Assembly (NCBI RefSeq): GCF_014696315.1
Contig: NZ_JACJPX010000048.1
Coordinates: 1 to 63,714 of the forward strand
Length of the DNA stretch: 63,714 bases
Source: Calothrix membranacea FACHB-236
Lineage (GTDB): Bacteria; Cyanobacteriota; Cyanobacteriia; Cyanobacteriales; Nostocaceae
Reading direction: 5' to 3'
Shown here: positions 26,339-34,386 of the stretch, piece after piece
How positions within the stretch are numbered: position 1 is the first letter of the stretch
Layout: the number at the start of each line of letters is the position of its first letter
Program-made: the position numbers and the translations under genes
Notes under the pieces: generated by a model
What the model saw: the letters and a program-made list of their open reading frames with translations, nothing else
What the model was told of the DNA's origin: nothing
Databases searched by the model: none

Positions 26339-28579
26339 TTAGACAATAATATCCTGGGAAGGATTAAACATAGAATTAGTATTTAGGTTAGCAAACTGAA
26401 CATTATTAAAGCTCAAAGCGCCTGTAGTGTTGTCATAGCTGAACAGATTCAGGTCAGTCCCAAAGCTAGCGCCGATTTTAATTTTATCTCCTTGTGAACG
26501 TGAGAAGTCTGCGATCGCATCTCTCCCTTCTGATAGAGAATTGAAGACAAAGGTATCGGCTCCAGAACCACCTGTGAGAGTGTCGTTACCCAGTCCGCCT
26601 ATCAAAATATCATTATCATCACCGCCTGTTAACACATCTCTGCCATTACCTCCTATGAGAGTGTCATTGCCAGCACCACCTGTAAGGGTATCGTTGCTAG
26701 AACCACCATTGAGGTTGTCATTACCTGCTTCTCCAATGAGGTTATCATTGCCACCCTCGCCAATGAGGTTGTCATTTCCAGGGCCGCCGTTGATTCTGTC
26801 ATTCCCAGCGCCGCCATTGGCTGTATCATTACCAGCACCACCTGTTATGGTGTCATTACCATTGTCGCTATTGAGAACGTCGTCACCATCGCCGCCGTCA
26901 ATGGAGTCATTGCCATCATTACCATAAATGGTATCGTTGCCTGAAGCACCACTGAGGCTATCATCACCAGCACCGCCATAGATAGTATTATTATCAGCAT
27001 TGCCAGAGATAGTGTCATTGCCGCTACCACCGTAAGCTGTGGTAGTGGGAATTAAGTCGATGTAGTTGAGATTGAAATCATCTGAGAGTACATTGAGGCG
27101 CAGTTCATTAATACCTGCACTCAAACTTACTCCTTGAGCGATCGCATCTGTCCATAATTGATTAGCGCCTGTAGCAGCAAAACTCACAGAACGCTCTATC
27201 TGATTGCCAATTAAAGCCTGAAGTTGCTTTTGAGAGTTACCCTCACTGGCAACTCGGAATACAATGTTATAAAATCCAGCTTTTGCCTCGAAACGATACT
27301 TTAACCATTCCCCGGCTTTCATTCCAGTGACATTAAAGCCACCACCATTATCAGCAGTTCTCTCAATATCTACGTTTAAATCTGAGCGATAAACTCGTCC
27401 TTCATTATTGGGTGTAGTATCAGACGCATCTTGATAATTTTCGGCTTGAATCCGAACTGCTTCTGCAGCAGATGTATCAGCCGCATTATTGGGTAAACTA
27501 TCTGGTTTAGAGCCTGTTTGTGTTAGAAATTTTGTTAATTGAGACAAATCTAAGTATCCACCAGTATTCACCTTGTCTTGCAAAGAAGGGACTTGCTGAA
27601 CGCTGGAGAGTATCGCATGTCTGAGTTCTAATACTGTAAGCTTGGGATTAGCCGCCAAAAGTAAAGCCGCCGCACCAGTCACATAGGGAACAGCCATTGA
27701 GGTGCCACCCCATGTAGCATATGTCTTATCAGGGTAAGTACTATAAATATCTACCCCAGGTGCGGCTATATCTATGCTTCGGAAACCATAGCTGGAACTA
27801 CTAGCTAGTTTGTTATTTTGATCGAGAGATGCAACGGTAATGATATTAGGCAAATCGTAGCTGGCTGGATAGTATGGAGTCACATCATTATCGCGACCAT
27901 TATTACCAGCTGAAGCTATGACTAACACACCTCTATCGTTTGCATACTTCAGAGCCTCAAATTGTGCTGGGTCATCATAGCTGGAGCCTAAACTGAGGTT
28001 GATAATTTTAGCGCCATTGTCTACAGCGTATCTAATACCGTCAGGCACACCCCACAAATACCCCTCTGAATCACTGGCTCGGTAATGCTTTGTGGCCATG
28101 ATGGAGACATTGGGACTGACTCCGATGATACCTAGGTTATTGTTTCCTACAGCACCTAGAATACCTGCTACGTGAGTGCCATGACCGTAACTGGCTTTAG
28201 TGGTGTCATTTTCTTTGGGATCTCCGTCTCCATCGCCAAAATCCCAACCATAAATATCGTCAAGATAGCCGTTGTTATCGTCATCAACGCCAGCTATGCC
28301 ATTTTTTTCTTTGGTATTAGTCCAAATATTAGCAGCTAAGTCAGGATGGGTGTAATCAACACCAGTATCAACAACAGCTACAACTACACTTTTATTACCT
28401 TGAGTATAATCCCAAGCTGCGGGTGCATTAATCTTCTTTAAACCCCAAAGACGGTTAAAAGATGTATCATTTGGTACTCTATCGGGTGTAATTCCCTCAT
28501 TATTTGCTTCTGTCTCTATCTCGCTACTGACGACATCTTCTTTCGTAGTTGAAGAAGCATTATTATCTATATTTTCCAT
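26339..28579 (-). CDS. Secreted subtilisin-like protease with carbohydrate-binding and RTX repeats
   Basis: A 746-residue modular protein. Residues 40-350 are an S8 peptidase with Asp71 (VAVVDTGVD), His136 (GHGTHVAG) and Ser294 (GGTSMAVP) as the triad. Residues 365-510 resemble a CBM6-type carbohydrate-binding module (IQAENYQDASD, AGEWLKYRFEA, LSDDFNLNYIDL). Residues 515-670 hold about 17 RTX nonapeptide repeats of the GGxGxDxLx type (GGAGNDTL, GGNGRDVL) that bind calcium. The C-terminal TFVFNSLSEGRDAIADF tail is typical of RTX proteins exported by type I secretion. There is no signal peptide. A pro-region is short or absent. A role in extracellular matrix or substrate degradation is inferred. 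A GGAGGT box precedes the ATG. Confidence 0.93.
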   Translation of the reverse strand: MENIDNNASSTTKEDVVSSEIETEANNEGITPDRVPNDTSFNRLWGLKKINAPAAWDYTQGNKSVVVAVVDTGVDYTHPDLAANIWTNTKEKNGIAGVDDDNNGYLDDIYGWDFGDGDGDPKENDTTKASYGHGTHVAGILGAVGNNNLGIIGVSPNVSIMATKHYRASDSEGYLWGVPDGIRYAVDNGAKIINLSLGSSYDDPAQFEALKYANDRGVLVIASAGNNGRDNDVTPYYPASYDLPNIITVASLDQNNKLASSSSYGFRSIDIAAPGVDIYSTYPDKTYATWGGTSMAVPYVTGAAALLLAANPKLTVLELRHAILSSVQQVPSLQDKVNTGGYLDLSQLTKFLTQTGSKPDSLPNNAADTSAAEAVRIQAENYQDASDTTPNNEGRVYRSDLNVDIERTADNGGGFNVTGMKAGEWLKYRFEAKAGFYNIVFRVASEGNSQKQLQALIGNQIERSVSFAATGANQLWTDAIAQGVSLSAGINELRLNVLSDDFNLNYIDLIPTTTAYGGSGNDTISGNADNNTIYGGAGDDSLSGASGNDTIYGNDGNDSIDGGDGDDVLNSDNGNDTITGGAGNDTANGGAGNDRINGGPGNDNLIGEGGNDNLIGEAGNDNLNGGSSNDTLTGGAGNDTLIGGNGRDVLTGGDDNDILIGGLGNDTLTGGSGADTFVFNSLSEGRDAIADFSRSQGDKIKIGASFGTDLNLFSYDNTTGALSFNNVQFANLNTNSMFNPSQDIIV

Positions 28580-29650
28580 TTACTGAAAAGCACCTCCAAG
28601 AGAGTCATTAATGACTAGAGAACAACAAATATTTTTTTCTTAAAAAGAAAATTATCGAGAACGATTTACAGAATATAGATGCAAGTAAAAATCCTTTGAG
28701 GAAATTCCTCATCAACTTAAAAATTATTTGCAAGTCACCCTGTTAATAATAAATAAGTTAGTAAATTCACCCTGTATACTCTGATCCCGGCCAAATTATA
28801 TTAGCTGGATTTTTCCAGAGTATTATGAAGTTTCTGTGAAATTATGATATTTAAATACTATGTATTTTGCAATACTTTATTGCAAAGGATATACCTCTGT
28901 AAGGTGAGTTAATAACAGACAAAATAGTAGTATGATCTATAGGCTGTATCAGATGTGGGAAAATAAGATTTTTAGTATAAAATTTTACAAAATCTAATAC
29001 ATAATAAGTAAGATAGCTAAAAAATAGATGTATTTATCCGGCAGCAATAGTTGAAAAAAGACAAATTTTCATAATTGCTTGTAAGATTTTCTCTTCAGTG
29101 CTAGAAGTCAAAATATAACTTACGGCATAAAGCATGGATATTCATGCTTGCTTATAGGCGATCGCCTCTCAATAGCTGAGAGCAAAATGCTAATAAAGTC
29201 AATATATTTAGTCGGCAGAAAGAAAGAACTAAAAAGACAACTCTTGCCTTATAATTTCTAGTCAAATAAATTAGATTCTCTAAAATTAGAACCTTTTAGC
29301 AGAATTTTAACCTTCGCTGAACTAAGCATTAATAATTTTATTGATTAAGTCGCTAGATATTTGCTGTGTAGTTAAAGAGGCAGGGGGCAGGGAGCAGGGA
29401 GCAGGGGGAGATGAGGGAGATGAGGAAGATGAGGAAGATGAGGAAGATGAGGAAGATGAGGGTGATGAGGGAAAAAGTAATTACCCATTACCCATTACTC
29501 ATTACTCATTACTCATTACTCATTACCCCATGCCCAATGCCCAATGCCCCATCCCCCATGCCCATTGCATCTAGAAAATGTCAAAATTGAATGTGTTTTG
29601 TAACCGTCGCTGGACATAGGGCGGATTTGAGATAACTAAACTGGAAACTT
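28580..29650. other. 1.07-kb intergenic region, AT-rich, with tandem repeats
   Basis: No convincing gene. Bases 28580-29340 are AT-rich with one HIP1 site near 29160. Bases 29377-29409 hold GGGAGCA-type repeats, 29410-29472 a 9-base tandem array, and 29478-29570 ATTACCC/ATTACTC and CCCAATG repeats. The open frame across 29341-29574 would give an acidic Asp/Glu tract and a run of repeat words, and is not a gene. Confidence 0.6.
29410..29472. repeat. 9-bp tandem repeat array, seven copies
   Basis: Seven direct copies of GATGAGGAA with minor variants (GATGAGGGA at the ends, GATGAGGGT once). The unit length of 9, unlike the usual heptanucleotides in this window, keeps an open frame, but no gene is supported. 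Confidence 0.85.
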
Positions 29651-30661
29651 ATGGGCAAGCAGCGCGTTCTGTCGGGAGTTCAACCAACCGGAAATTTGCA
29701 TTTAGGCAACTATTTGGGAGCAATTCGTAATTGGGTAGAAGCCCAAAGTGATTACGACAATTACCTTTTCGTCGCTGATTTGCACGCAATCACTGTGCCA
29801 CACGAACCCAAGGAGTTGGCATCTAATACCTATACTCTCGTGGCTCTCTATCTAGCTTGTGGTCTAGATTTAAATCATTCCACTATCTTTGTACAGTCTC
29901 ACGTCTCGGCACACAGCGAACTTACCTGGTTGCTCAACTGCATTACACCTCTCAACTGGCTGCAAGACATGATCCAGTTTAAGGAAAAGGCTGTAAAACA
30001 AGGGGAAAATGTTGGTGTTGGCTTATTGGATTACCCAGTGCTGATGTCTGCTGATATTTTGCTGTACCAAGCAGATTTTGTCCCTGTGGGTGAAGACCAA
30101 AAGCAACATTTAGAATTGACGCGGGATATTGTGAATCGCTTTAATCACTTATTTGCCACACCTGATCAGCCAGTGCTAAAGCTACCAGCACCTTTGATTC
30201 GCAAAGAAGGTGCAAGGGTGATGAGTTTGACCGATGGTACCCGTAAAATGTCCAAGTCCGATCCATCGGAATTAAGCCGAATTAACTTGTTAGATACACC
30301 AGAGCAAATTGCCAATAAAATTAAGCGTTGTAAAACCGATCCAGTTCGGGGCTTAACTTTTGACGATCCAGAGCGTCCAGAGTGTAATAACTTGTTAACT
30401 CTATATATGCTGTTGGCTGGTAAAAATAAACAAGAGGTAGCAGCAGAATGCGAGAATATGGGTTGGGGACAATTTAAGCCCTTGTTAACAGAAACAGCGA
30501 TCGCAGCTCTCAAACCGATTCAAGAGAAATATCAGGCGGTAATGGCAGACAAAGGCTATTTAGAGTCTGTGTTGCGGGATGGTCGCCAAAAAGCCCAAGC
30601 AGTAGCTAACCAAACCCTAGCAGAAGTAAAAGCGGCTTTGGGCTACTCTGTTCCTCTCTAA
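29651..30661 (+). CDS. trpS: Tryptophanyl-tRNA synthetase
   Basis: A 336-residue class I synthetase that charges tRNA-Trp. The HIGH-type motif is in SGVQPTGNLHLGNYLGAIRNW (residues 8-28), the Trp/ATP site region includes DYPVLMSADILLYQADFVPVGEDQKQHLELTRDI, and the KMSKS loop is in DGTRKMSKSDPSE near residue 200. The length is standard for the bacterial form. The ATG at 29651 starts the conserved MGKQRVLSGVQPTG. The MetF-like gene follows 59 bases downstream in the same direction and could be cotranscribed. Confidence 0.97.
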   Translation: MGKQRVLSGVQPTGNLHLGNYLGAIRNWVEAQSDYDNYLFVADLHAITVPHEPKELASNTYTLVALYLACGLDLNHSTIFVQSHVSAHSELTWLLNCITPLNWLQDMIQFKEKAVKQGENVGVGLLDYPVLMSADILLYQADFVPVGEDQKQHLELTRDIVNRFNHLFATPDQPVLKLPAPLIRKEGARVMSLTDGTRKMSKSDPSELSRINLLDTPEQIANKIKRCKTDPVRGLTFDDPERPECNNLLTLYMLLAGKNKQEVAAECENMGWGQFKPLLTETAIAALKPIQEKYQAVMADKGYLESVLRDGRQKAQAVANQTLAEVKAALGYSVPL

Positions 30662-30720
30662 AGATTTCACTTTTAGGTGTAATTTGATTTACCCTGTAAG
30701 AAAATTGAAATCTGAATGTT

Positions 30721-31650
30721 ATGCCTGATACCCAGATTCCGACAGTCTTGAATGCCTTCCGCAGCGCCGCGCAAGCAGGCGAATTTTTAATAACTGCCGA
30801 AGTAGCACCTCCTAAAGGTGGAGATCCAAAACATATGCTTGATATGGCGGCGACCCTTAAGGGGAGGGTTCATGCCGTCAATGTTACCGATGGTAGCCGC
30901 GCAGTATTACGGATGTCTTCGTTAGTGGCATCAGCAATTTTGTTACAGCATGGCATTGAACCAATTTGTCAGATTGCTTGCCGCGATCGCAACCGGATTG
31001 GTTTACAAGCTGATCTGATGGGCGCTCACGCCTTGGGTATCCGTAACATCTTAGCTCTCACGGGTGACCCAGTCAAAGCAGGCGATCACCCCGATGCTAA
31101 GAGTGTATTTGATTTAGAAGCTGTCCGCCTGCTGCAGCTAATTCGCAACCTCAATCAAGGTGCTGACAGTAACGAGCAACCCTTGAGTGATGGCGCACTT
31201 GACTTATTTGTCGGTGCAGCAGTCGATCCACAATGTGCTAGTTGGTCAGGCTTGCAAAGTCGCTTTGAACGCAAATTACAAGCAGGAGCGCAATTTTTTC
31301 AAAGTCAATTAATTACCGACTTTGAGCGCTTAGAGAAATTTATGGACAAAATTGCCACAGGTTGTAATAAACCAATTTTGGCAGGCATTTTTCTGTTGAA
31401 ATCTGCAAAAAATGCCCAGTTTATTAATAGGTGCGTTCCGGGTGTCAATATTCCGCAGCACATAATTGATCGGTTAGCCAAAGCCAAACATCCACTAGAG
31501 GAAGGTGTAAAAATTGCTGCCGAGCAAGTGCAGATAGCACAGCAATTATGCCAAGGTGTACACATGATGGCTGTGAAGCGAGAAGACTTAATTCCGCAGA
31601 TTTTAGATTTAGCAGGAGTTAAGCCAATGAATTTGGTATTAACTAAGTAA
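30721..31650 (+). CDS. Methylenetetrahydrofolate reductase family protein
   Basis: A 309-residue TIM-barrel flavoprotein of the MetF family. Family marks are ITAEVAPPKGGD near residues 20-31, VNVTDGSRAVLRMS, QIACRDRNRIGLQADLMGAHALGIRNILALTGDPVKAGDH, and the late GVNIPQHIIDRLAKA. In canonical MetF the substrate-binding Glu lies in the first strand (EFFPP); here it reads TAEVAPPKG, the arrangement seen in the MetF-like branch common in cyanobacteria and acetogens. It probably reduces methylene-THF to methyl-THF for methionine synthesis, but the electron donor could differ. It sits 59 bases after trpS and is followed by an 11-bp inverted repeat. Confidence 0.85.
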   Translation: MPDTQIPTVLNAFRSAAQAGEFLITAEVAPPKGGDPKHMLDMAATLKGRVHAVNVTDGSRAVLRMSSLVASAILLQHGIEPICQIACRDRNRIGLQADLMGAHALGIRNILALTGDPVKAGDHPDAKSVFDLEAVRLLQLIRNLNQGADSNEQPLSDGALDLFVGAAVDPQCASWSGLQSRFERKLQAGAQFFQSQLITDFERLEKFMDKIATGCNKPILAGIFLLKSAKNAQFINRCVPGVNIPQHIIDRLAKAKHPLEEGVKIAAEQVQIAQQLCQGVHMMAVKREDLIPQILDLAGVKPMNLVLTK

Positions 31651-31657
31651 ACAGCAA

Positions 31658-31708
31658 AGGCGATCGCATTTTTTACCTGATGACAAAGCAGAGAAAGTGC
31701 GATCGCCT
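31658..31708 (+). terminator. HIP1-containing inverted repeat after the MetF-like gene
   Basis: Arms 31658-31668 and 31698-31708 (AGGCGATCGCA/TGCGATCGCCT) are exact 11-base complements around a 29-base loop, eight bases past the stop. Both arms are built on a HIP1 octamer. Confidence 0.5.
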
Positions 31709-31775
31709 CTCTTCTCATTGAATTGCTAAACTAAAAAACAACCCTTACCCCTGCAAAGGTAGTATTCTGACCACA
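31697..31775 (+). other. Decayed copy of the Uma2 gene leader
   Basis: This stretch closely matches 35499-35578, the leader and first codons of the intact Uma2 gene. Both have GTGCGATCGC, GAATTG-TAAACTAAAAAAC, ACCC...CCCTG, CAAAGGTA and TGACC in the same order. Here the ATG of the intact gene is CTG, and the frame meets a TAG after four codons. It looks like the 5' remnant of a second Uma2 gene. Confidence 0.65.
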
Positions 31776-31800
31776 AAATAGGGTTTTCAGCTTCGCAATT

Positions 31801-32094
31801 GCTATTTTGGACACTACATTTGCTGCTTCGGATACTACAATTGCCATTTCGGACACTACAATTGCCATTTCGGATACTACAATTGCTGCTTTTGACACTA
31901 CAATTGCTATTTCGGACACTACAATTGCTGCTTCGGACACTACAATTGCCATTTCGGATACTACAATTGCCATTTCGGATACTACAATTGCTGCTTTTGA
32001 CACTACAATTGCTGCTTTGGATACTACAATTGCTGTTTTTGACACTACATTTGCTGCTTTGGATACTACAATTGCTGTTTTTGATACTACAATT
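31801..32094. repeat. 21-bp tandem repeat array, 14 copies
   Basis: Fourteen contiguous 21-base units of the form GC(T/C)(A/G)(T/C)TT(C/T)(G/T)GA(C/T)ACTACAATT. The distal 11 bases hardly vary, and the proximal 10 vary at few sites. Because 21 is a multiple of 3, one plus and two minus frames stay open throughout. They would encode heptapeptide repeats such as AISDTTI (plus), AIVVSEM or NCSVRNG (minus). None of these frames has an ATG start or a ribosome binding site. Whether it is coding is undecided. Confidence 0.9.
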
Positions 32095-32204
32095 GCCAAA
32101 AACGTTCAAAAACCAGTCTTGAAAAACGGGGGTATACAAGGAAGTTAGCCAAAAAGTAAAAAATTTTTAATATTAGTAAAAAAGGAAAAAGTAAACACTA
32201 ACTA

Positions 32205-32381
32205 ATGGAACCGACCATAGAACAACTCAAAGCATTCTTTGATTTCTGCATTCGCACTAGCAATCTGTTACAGAACATAGAGTTAGTTCGGTACGATAGA
32301 AGAAACAATAGAATAGCTGTTTTAGTAGGCGAAACAATTGAAGTAGAGATTCTTAGTAGTGGAGAGGTATTAATAAGATGA
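32205..32381 (+). CDS. DUF6888-like small protein, 58 residues
   Basis: The frame runs from ATG 32205 to TGA 32379-32381 and encodes MEPTIEQLKAFFDFCIRTSN, then LLQNIELVRYDRRNNRIAVLVGETIEVEILSSGEVLIR. The layout (helical start, then LVRYDRRNNRIAVLVGE, then a beta strand of ILSSGEV) matches what I know of the DUF6888 family, small cyanobacterial proteins encoded beside DUF6887. The TGA overlaps the ATG of the next gene (ATGA), which is the expected pairing. An AAGGAAA box lies upstream. The function is unknown; a toxin-antitoxin-like relation has not been shown. Confidence 0.7.
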   Translation: MEPTIEQLKAFFDFCIRTSNLLQNIELVRYDRRNNRIAVLVGETIEVEILSSGEVLIR

Positions 32382-32551
32382 GTGATTATCTAAATTTGTC
32401 CTATAAAGAATTAAAAGAATATATCAAAACCCATCCACAAGATGAAGAAGCTTTCCAACACTTTCTAACATTGATGAGAGCGAAGCCGGGAGTAGTAGTA
32501 AGCGGTGGTGAACAAATAGAGGCAGAGCTTAGAAAAAGACTAGCCTCGTAA
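32378..32551 (+). CDS. DUF6887-like small protein, 57 residues
   Basis: The frame runs from ATG 32378 to TAA 32549-32551 and encodes MSDYLNLSYKELKEYIKTHP, then QDEEAFQHFLTLMRAKPGVVVSGGEQIEAELRKRLAS. The helical SYKELKEYIKTHPQDEEAFQ core fits the DUF6887 family. The start overlaps the preceding stop by four bases, so the two genes are translationally coupled. The product is soluble, acidic in the middle and basic at the end. The partner relation with the DUF6888-like protein suggests a complex, but no activity is known. Confidence 0.7.
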   Translation: MSDYLNLSYKELKEYIKTHPQDEEAFQHFLTLMRAKPGVVVSGGEQIEAELRKRLAS

Positions 32552-32759
32552 CCAAAAATCATCTAGGAATATCACCAATTTTCCTAGATGATTAATAGGA
32601 ACGTTTCAAAAATATCATGAATTTTAACGCATACTCAACACTATAATAAATCGGTGAAAGGTGCGTAGACGTGCAGAGGTTTGTCCTTAGACATCGCTTC
32701 TCCACTCGATACAACAGCTACAAAATCTTTTGTCATTTAGCTTCTAGAGCTTGAGTAAG

Positions 32760-34229
32760 CTATGTACCTGCATTAAAAATTCTATGTCCTAACCATCCTA
32801 AAGCCAAACCTAGACTAGAAGTGCTAGCTAAAATTAGCAAAATATTAATCTCGCTAAAAGATTCTAGTTCTAATTCATCTTTAGCCCTAGTCACAGCCCT
32901 AGTCACAGCCCAACCCACAGCCCAACCCACAGCACAAACCACAACCCCAGCCACAACCCCAGCCACAACCCTAGCAACAGCCCCAGCCCCAGCCACAGCC
33001 ACAGCCACAGGCACAACCCCAGCCCTAGCCCCAGCCTCAATCCAAGCACCAGCCCCAGCCCAAACCCAAACCACAACCAAAATCACAACCCCAGCCACAA
33101 CACCAACCACAACACCAACCACAACACCAGCATCCGTCACAGCATCCGTCACAGCATCAAGCACAGCATCAAGCATAGCCTGAGGCACAGCCATAACCAT
33201 AACCGTAGCCAGACTCTCACCCCAAGCCCAAGCCCAAGCCCAAGCCCAAACTATATACGGAGCGTTAGACGCTGCTAAAAAGTAGCCTATCAATAGGTAG
33301 CTTAATAATACACCAACCAACCAGCCCGATGCTTCTAAGTTGAGTTCGGGTTTAGGACGAACCACTTTTTGTCTATGAACTGGCTCAACAGGTGGTAGAG
33401 GCGTTACTTTTGGTGCTTCTAGCATTGCCAACCATGCCTGCATCGACTGAGGGCGGTCTTGTGCTTCCAGCGCCATGCCTTTGAGAATTGCCTGATTTAA
33501 TTCGTTGCTAATACTTGGATTAATTTGTTTAGGTGATTTCACAGAAGCATCATCGAGCTTGCGAGCTAGAGAAGTTGTAGGGCGTTGACCTGTCACTGCA
33601 TAATAAAGTGTAGCAGCCAAACAATAAACATCTACTGTTGGCTCTCGACTGCCTCTGCTCATCTGTTCATAGGGTGCAAACCCTTCATTACCCGCAATAC
33701 CCTTTGAACTTAAAGTTTTAGGTAAAAGTTCTTTAGCAATCCCAAAGTCAATTAACACCGCTTTGCCATTTCTCCGCACCATGATATTTCCAGGGTGGGC
33801 ATCTCGGTGTACTAAACCTGCTTGATGCACTACGCTCAAAGCTTCCCCAATCTGGCAAATGTAGGGTAAAATTTCTACTTCTGGTAAAGCCCCCCTACGC
33901 TTCACTGCTTCAAACAAATTTTCTCCCTCAACAAAGTCCATCACTAAACAGTGGGTAGCACCTTCCCGAAACAAATCAATTACTCCCACAATATGAGGAT
34001 GGGGGTCTTTAGATAAACGCGCTAGTGTCCGCCCTTCTTGGATAAATCGCTCTATGTACTTGTCATACTCTGGATCGTGGCTGAGGTATTCATTAGGTGT
34101 TTTAATTACAACTGTCCGGTTTAGTTCAATATGCAAAGCCTTATAGGTAATCCCAAATCCCCCCTGTCCCAGGACTGTCTCAATTACATATTTGCCACCT
34201 TGCAATTGTTGTCCTGCTATCCAGGGCAT
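32760..34229 (-). CDS. Membrane-anchored Ser/Thr protein kinase with expanded Ala/Val/Trp tail
   Basis: A 489-residue Hanks-type kinase. Residues 12-270 form the catalytic domain: the Gly loop GQGGFG (21-26), Lys43, Glu65, HRDAHPGN with catalytic Asp143 and Asn148, and DFG at 161-163. Residues 300-325 form a membrane segment. Residues 325-450 are nearly all Ala, Val, Gly and Trp in short repeats (WAWAWAWG, DAVTDAVTDA, VVVGVVVGVVAGVV, GWAVGWAVTRAVTRA). They are encoded by hexanucleotide runs such as CCAAGC and CCCAAC on the plus strand, with unusual base composition. The tail ends with DELELESFSEI and a last hydrophobic segment. It is paired with a second kinase downstream of the Uma2 leader region; substrates are unknown. 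Confidence 0.9.
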   Translation of the reverse strand: MPWIAGQQLQGGKYVIETVLGQGGFGITYKALHIELNRTVVIKTPNEYLSHDPEYDKYIERFIQEGRTLARLSKDPHPHIVGVIDLFREGATHCLVMDFVEGENLFEAVKRRGALPEVEILPYICQIGEALSVVHQAGLVHRDAHPGNIMVRRNGKAVLIDFGIAKELLPKTLSSKGIAGNEGFAPYEQMSRGSREPTVDVYCLAATLYYAVTGQRPTTSLARKLDDASVKSPKQINPSISNELNQAILKGMALEAQDRPQSMQAWLAMLEAPKVTPLPPVEPVHRQKVVRPKPELNLEASGWLVGVLLSYLLIGYFLAASNAPYIVWAWAWAWAWGESLATVMVMAVPQAMLDAVLDAVTDAVTDAGVVVGVVVGVVAGVVILVVVWVWAGAGAWIEAGARAGVVPVAVAVAGAGAVARVVAGVVAGVVVCAVGWAVGWAVTRAVTRAKDELELESFSEINILLILASTSSLGLALGWLGHRIFNAGT

Positions 34230-34240
34230 GAAAACCTCTA

Positions 34241-34276
34241 AATAATTCGTAATTCGTAATTCGTAATTCGTAGTTA
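34241..34276. repeat. AATTCGT tandem repeats upstream of the kinase gene
   Basis: Four or five copies of the heptanucleotide AATTCGT, ending in AATTCGTAGTT, start 11 bases upstream of the kinase ATG (34229). Confidence 0.75.
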
Positions 34277-34386
34277 AAACAGGTTAAAAAAGCTGGAAAT
34301 GGTTGTTTTATATGACTTAACAGTATTTCACAACAAAAACATTTTGAGTAAATTTTGTACCATACACAATGAAAGTCTAGCTAATT

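Noticed and set aside
26541-26927. Plus-strand Pro/Ser-rich frame, and similar ones at 43236-43439, 43743-43991 and 44463-44678
   Set aside because: These are mirror frames of RTX nonapeptide repeats on the minus strand; periodic codons keep them open.
29341-29574. Open frame for an acidic Asp/Glu-rich 77-residue protein
   Set aside because: It runs entirely through tandem repeats (GATGAGGAA, ATTACTC, CCCAATG) and has no ribosome binding site.
31801-32094. Possible CRISPR array from the regular 21-bp periodicity
   Set aside because: The units are contiguous without unique spacers, and no cas genes are in the window.
32821-33183. Plus-strand open frame rich in Thr, Ala and Pro
   Set aside because: It is antisense to the repeat-encoded tail of the Ser/Thr kinase, whose frame contains a complete catalytic domain.
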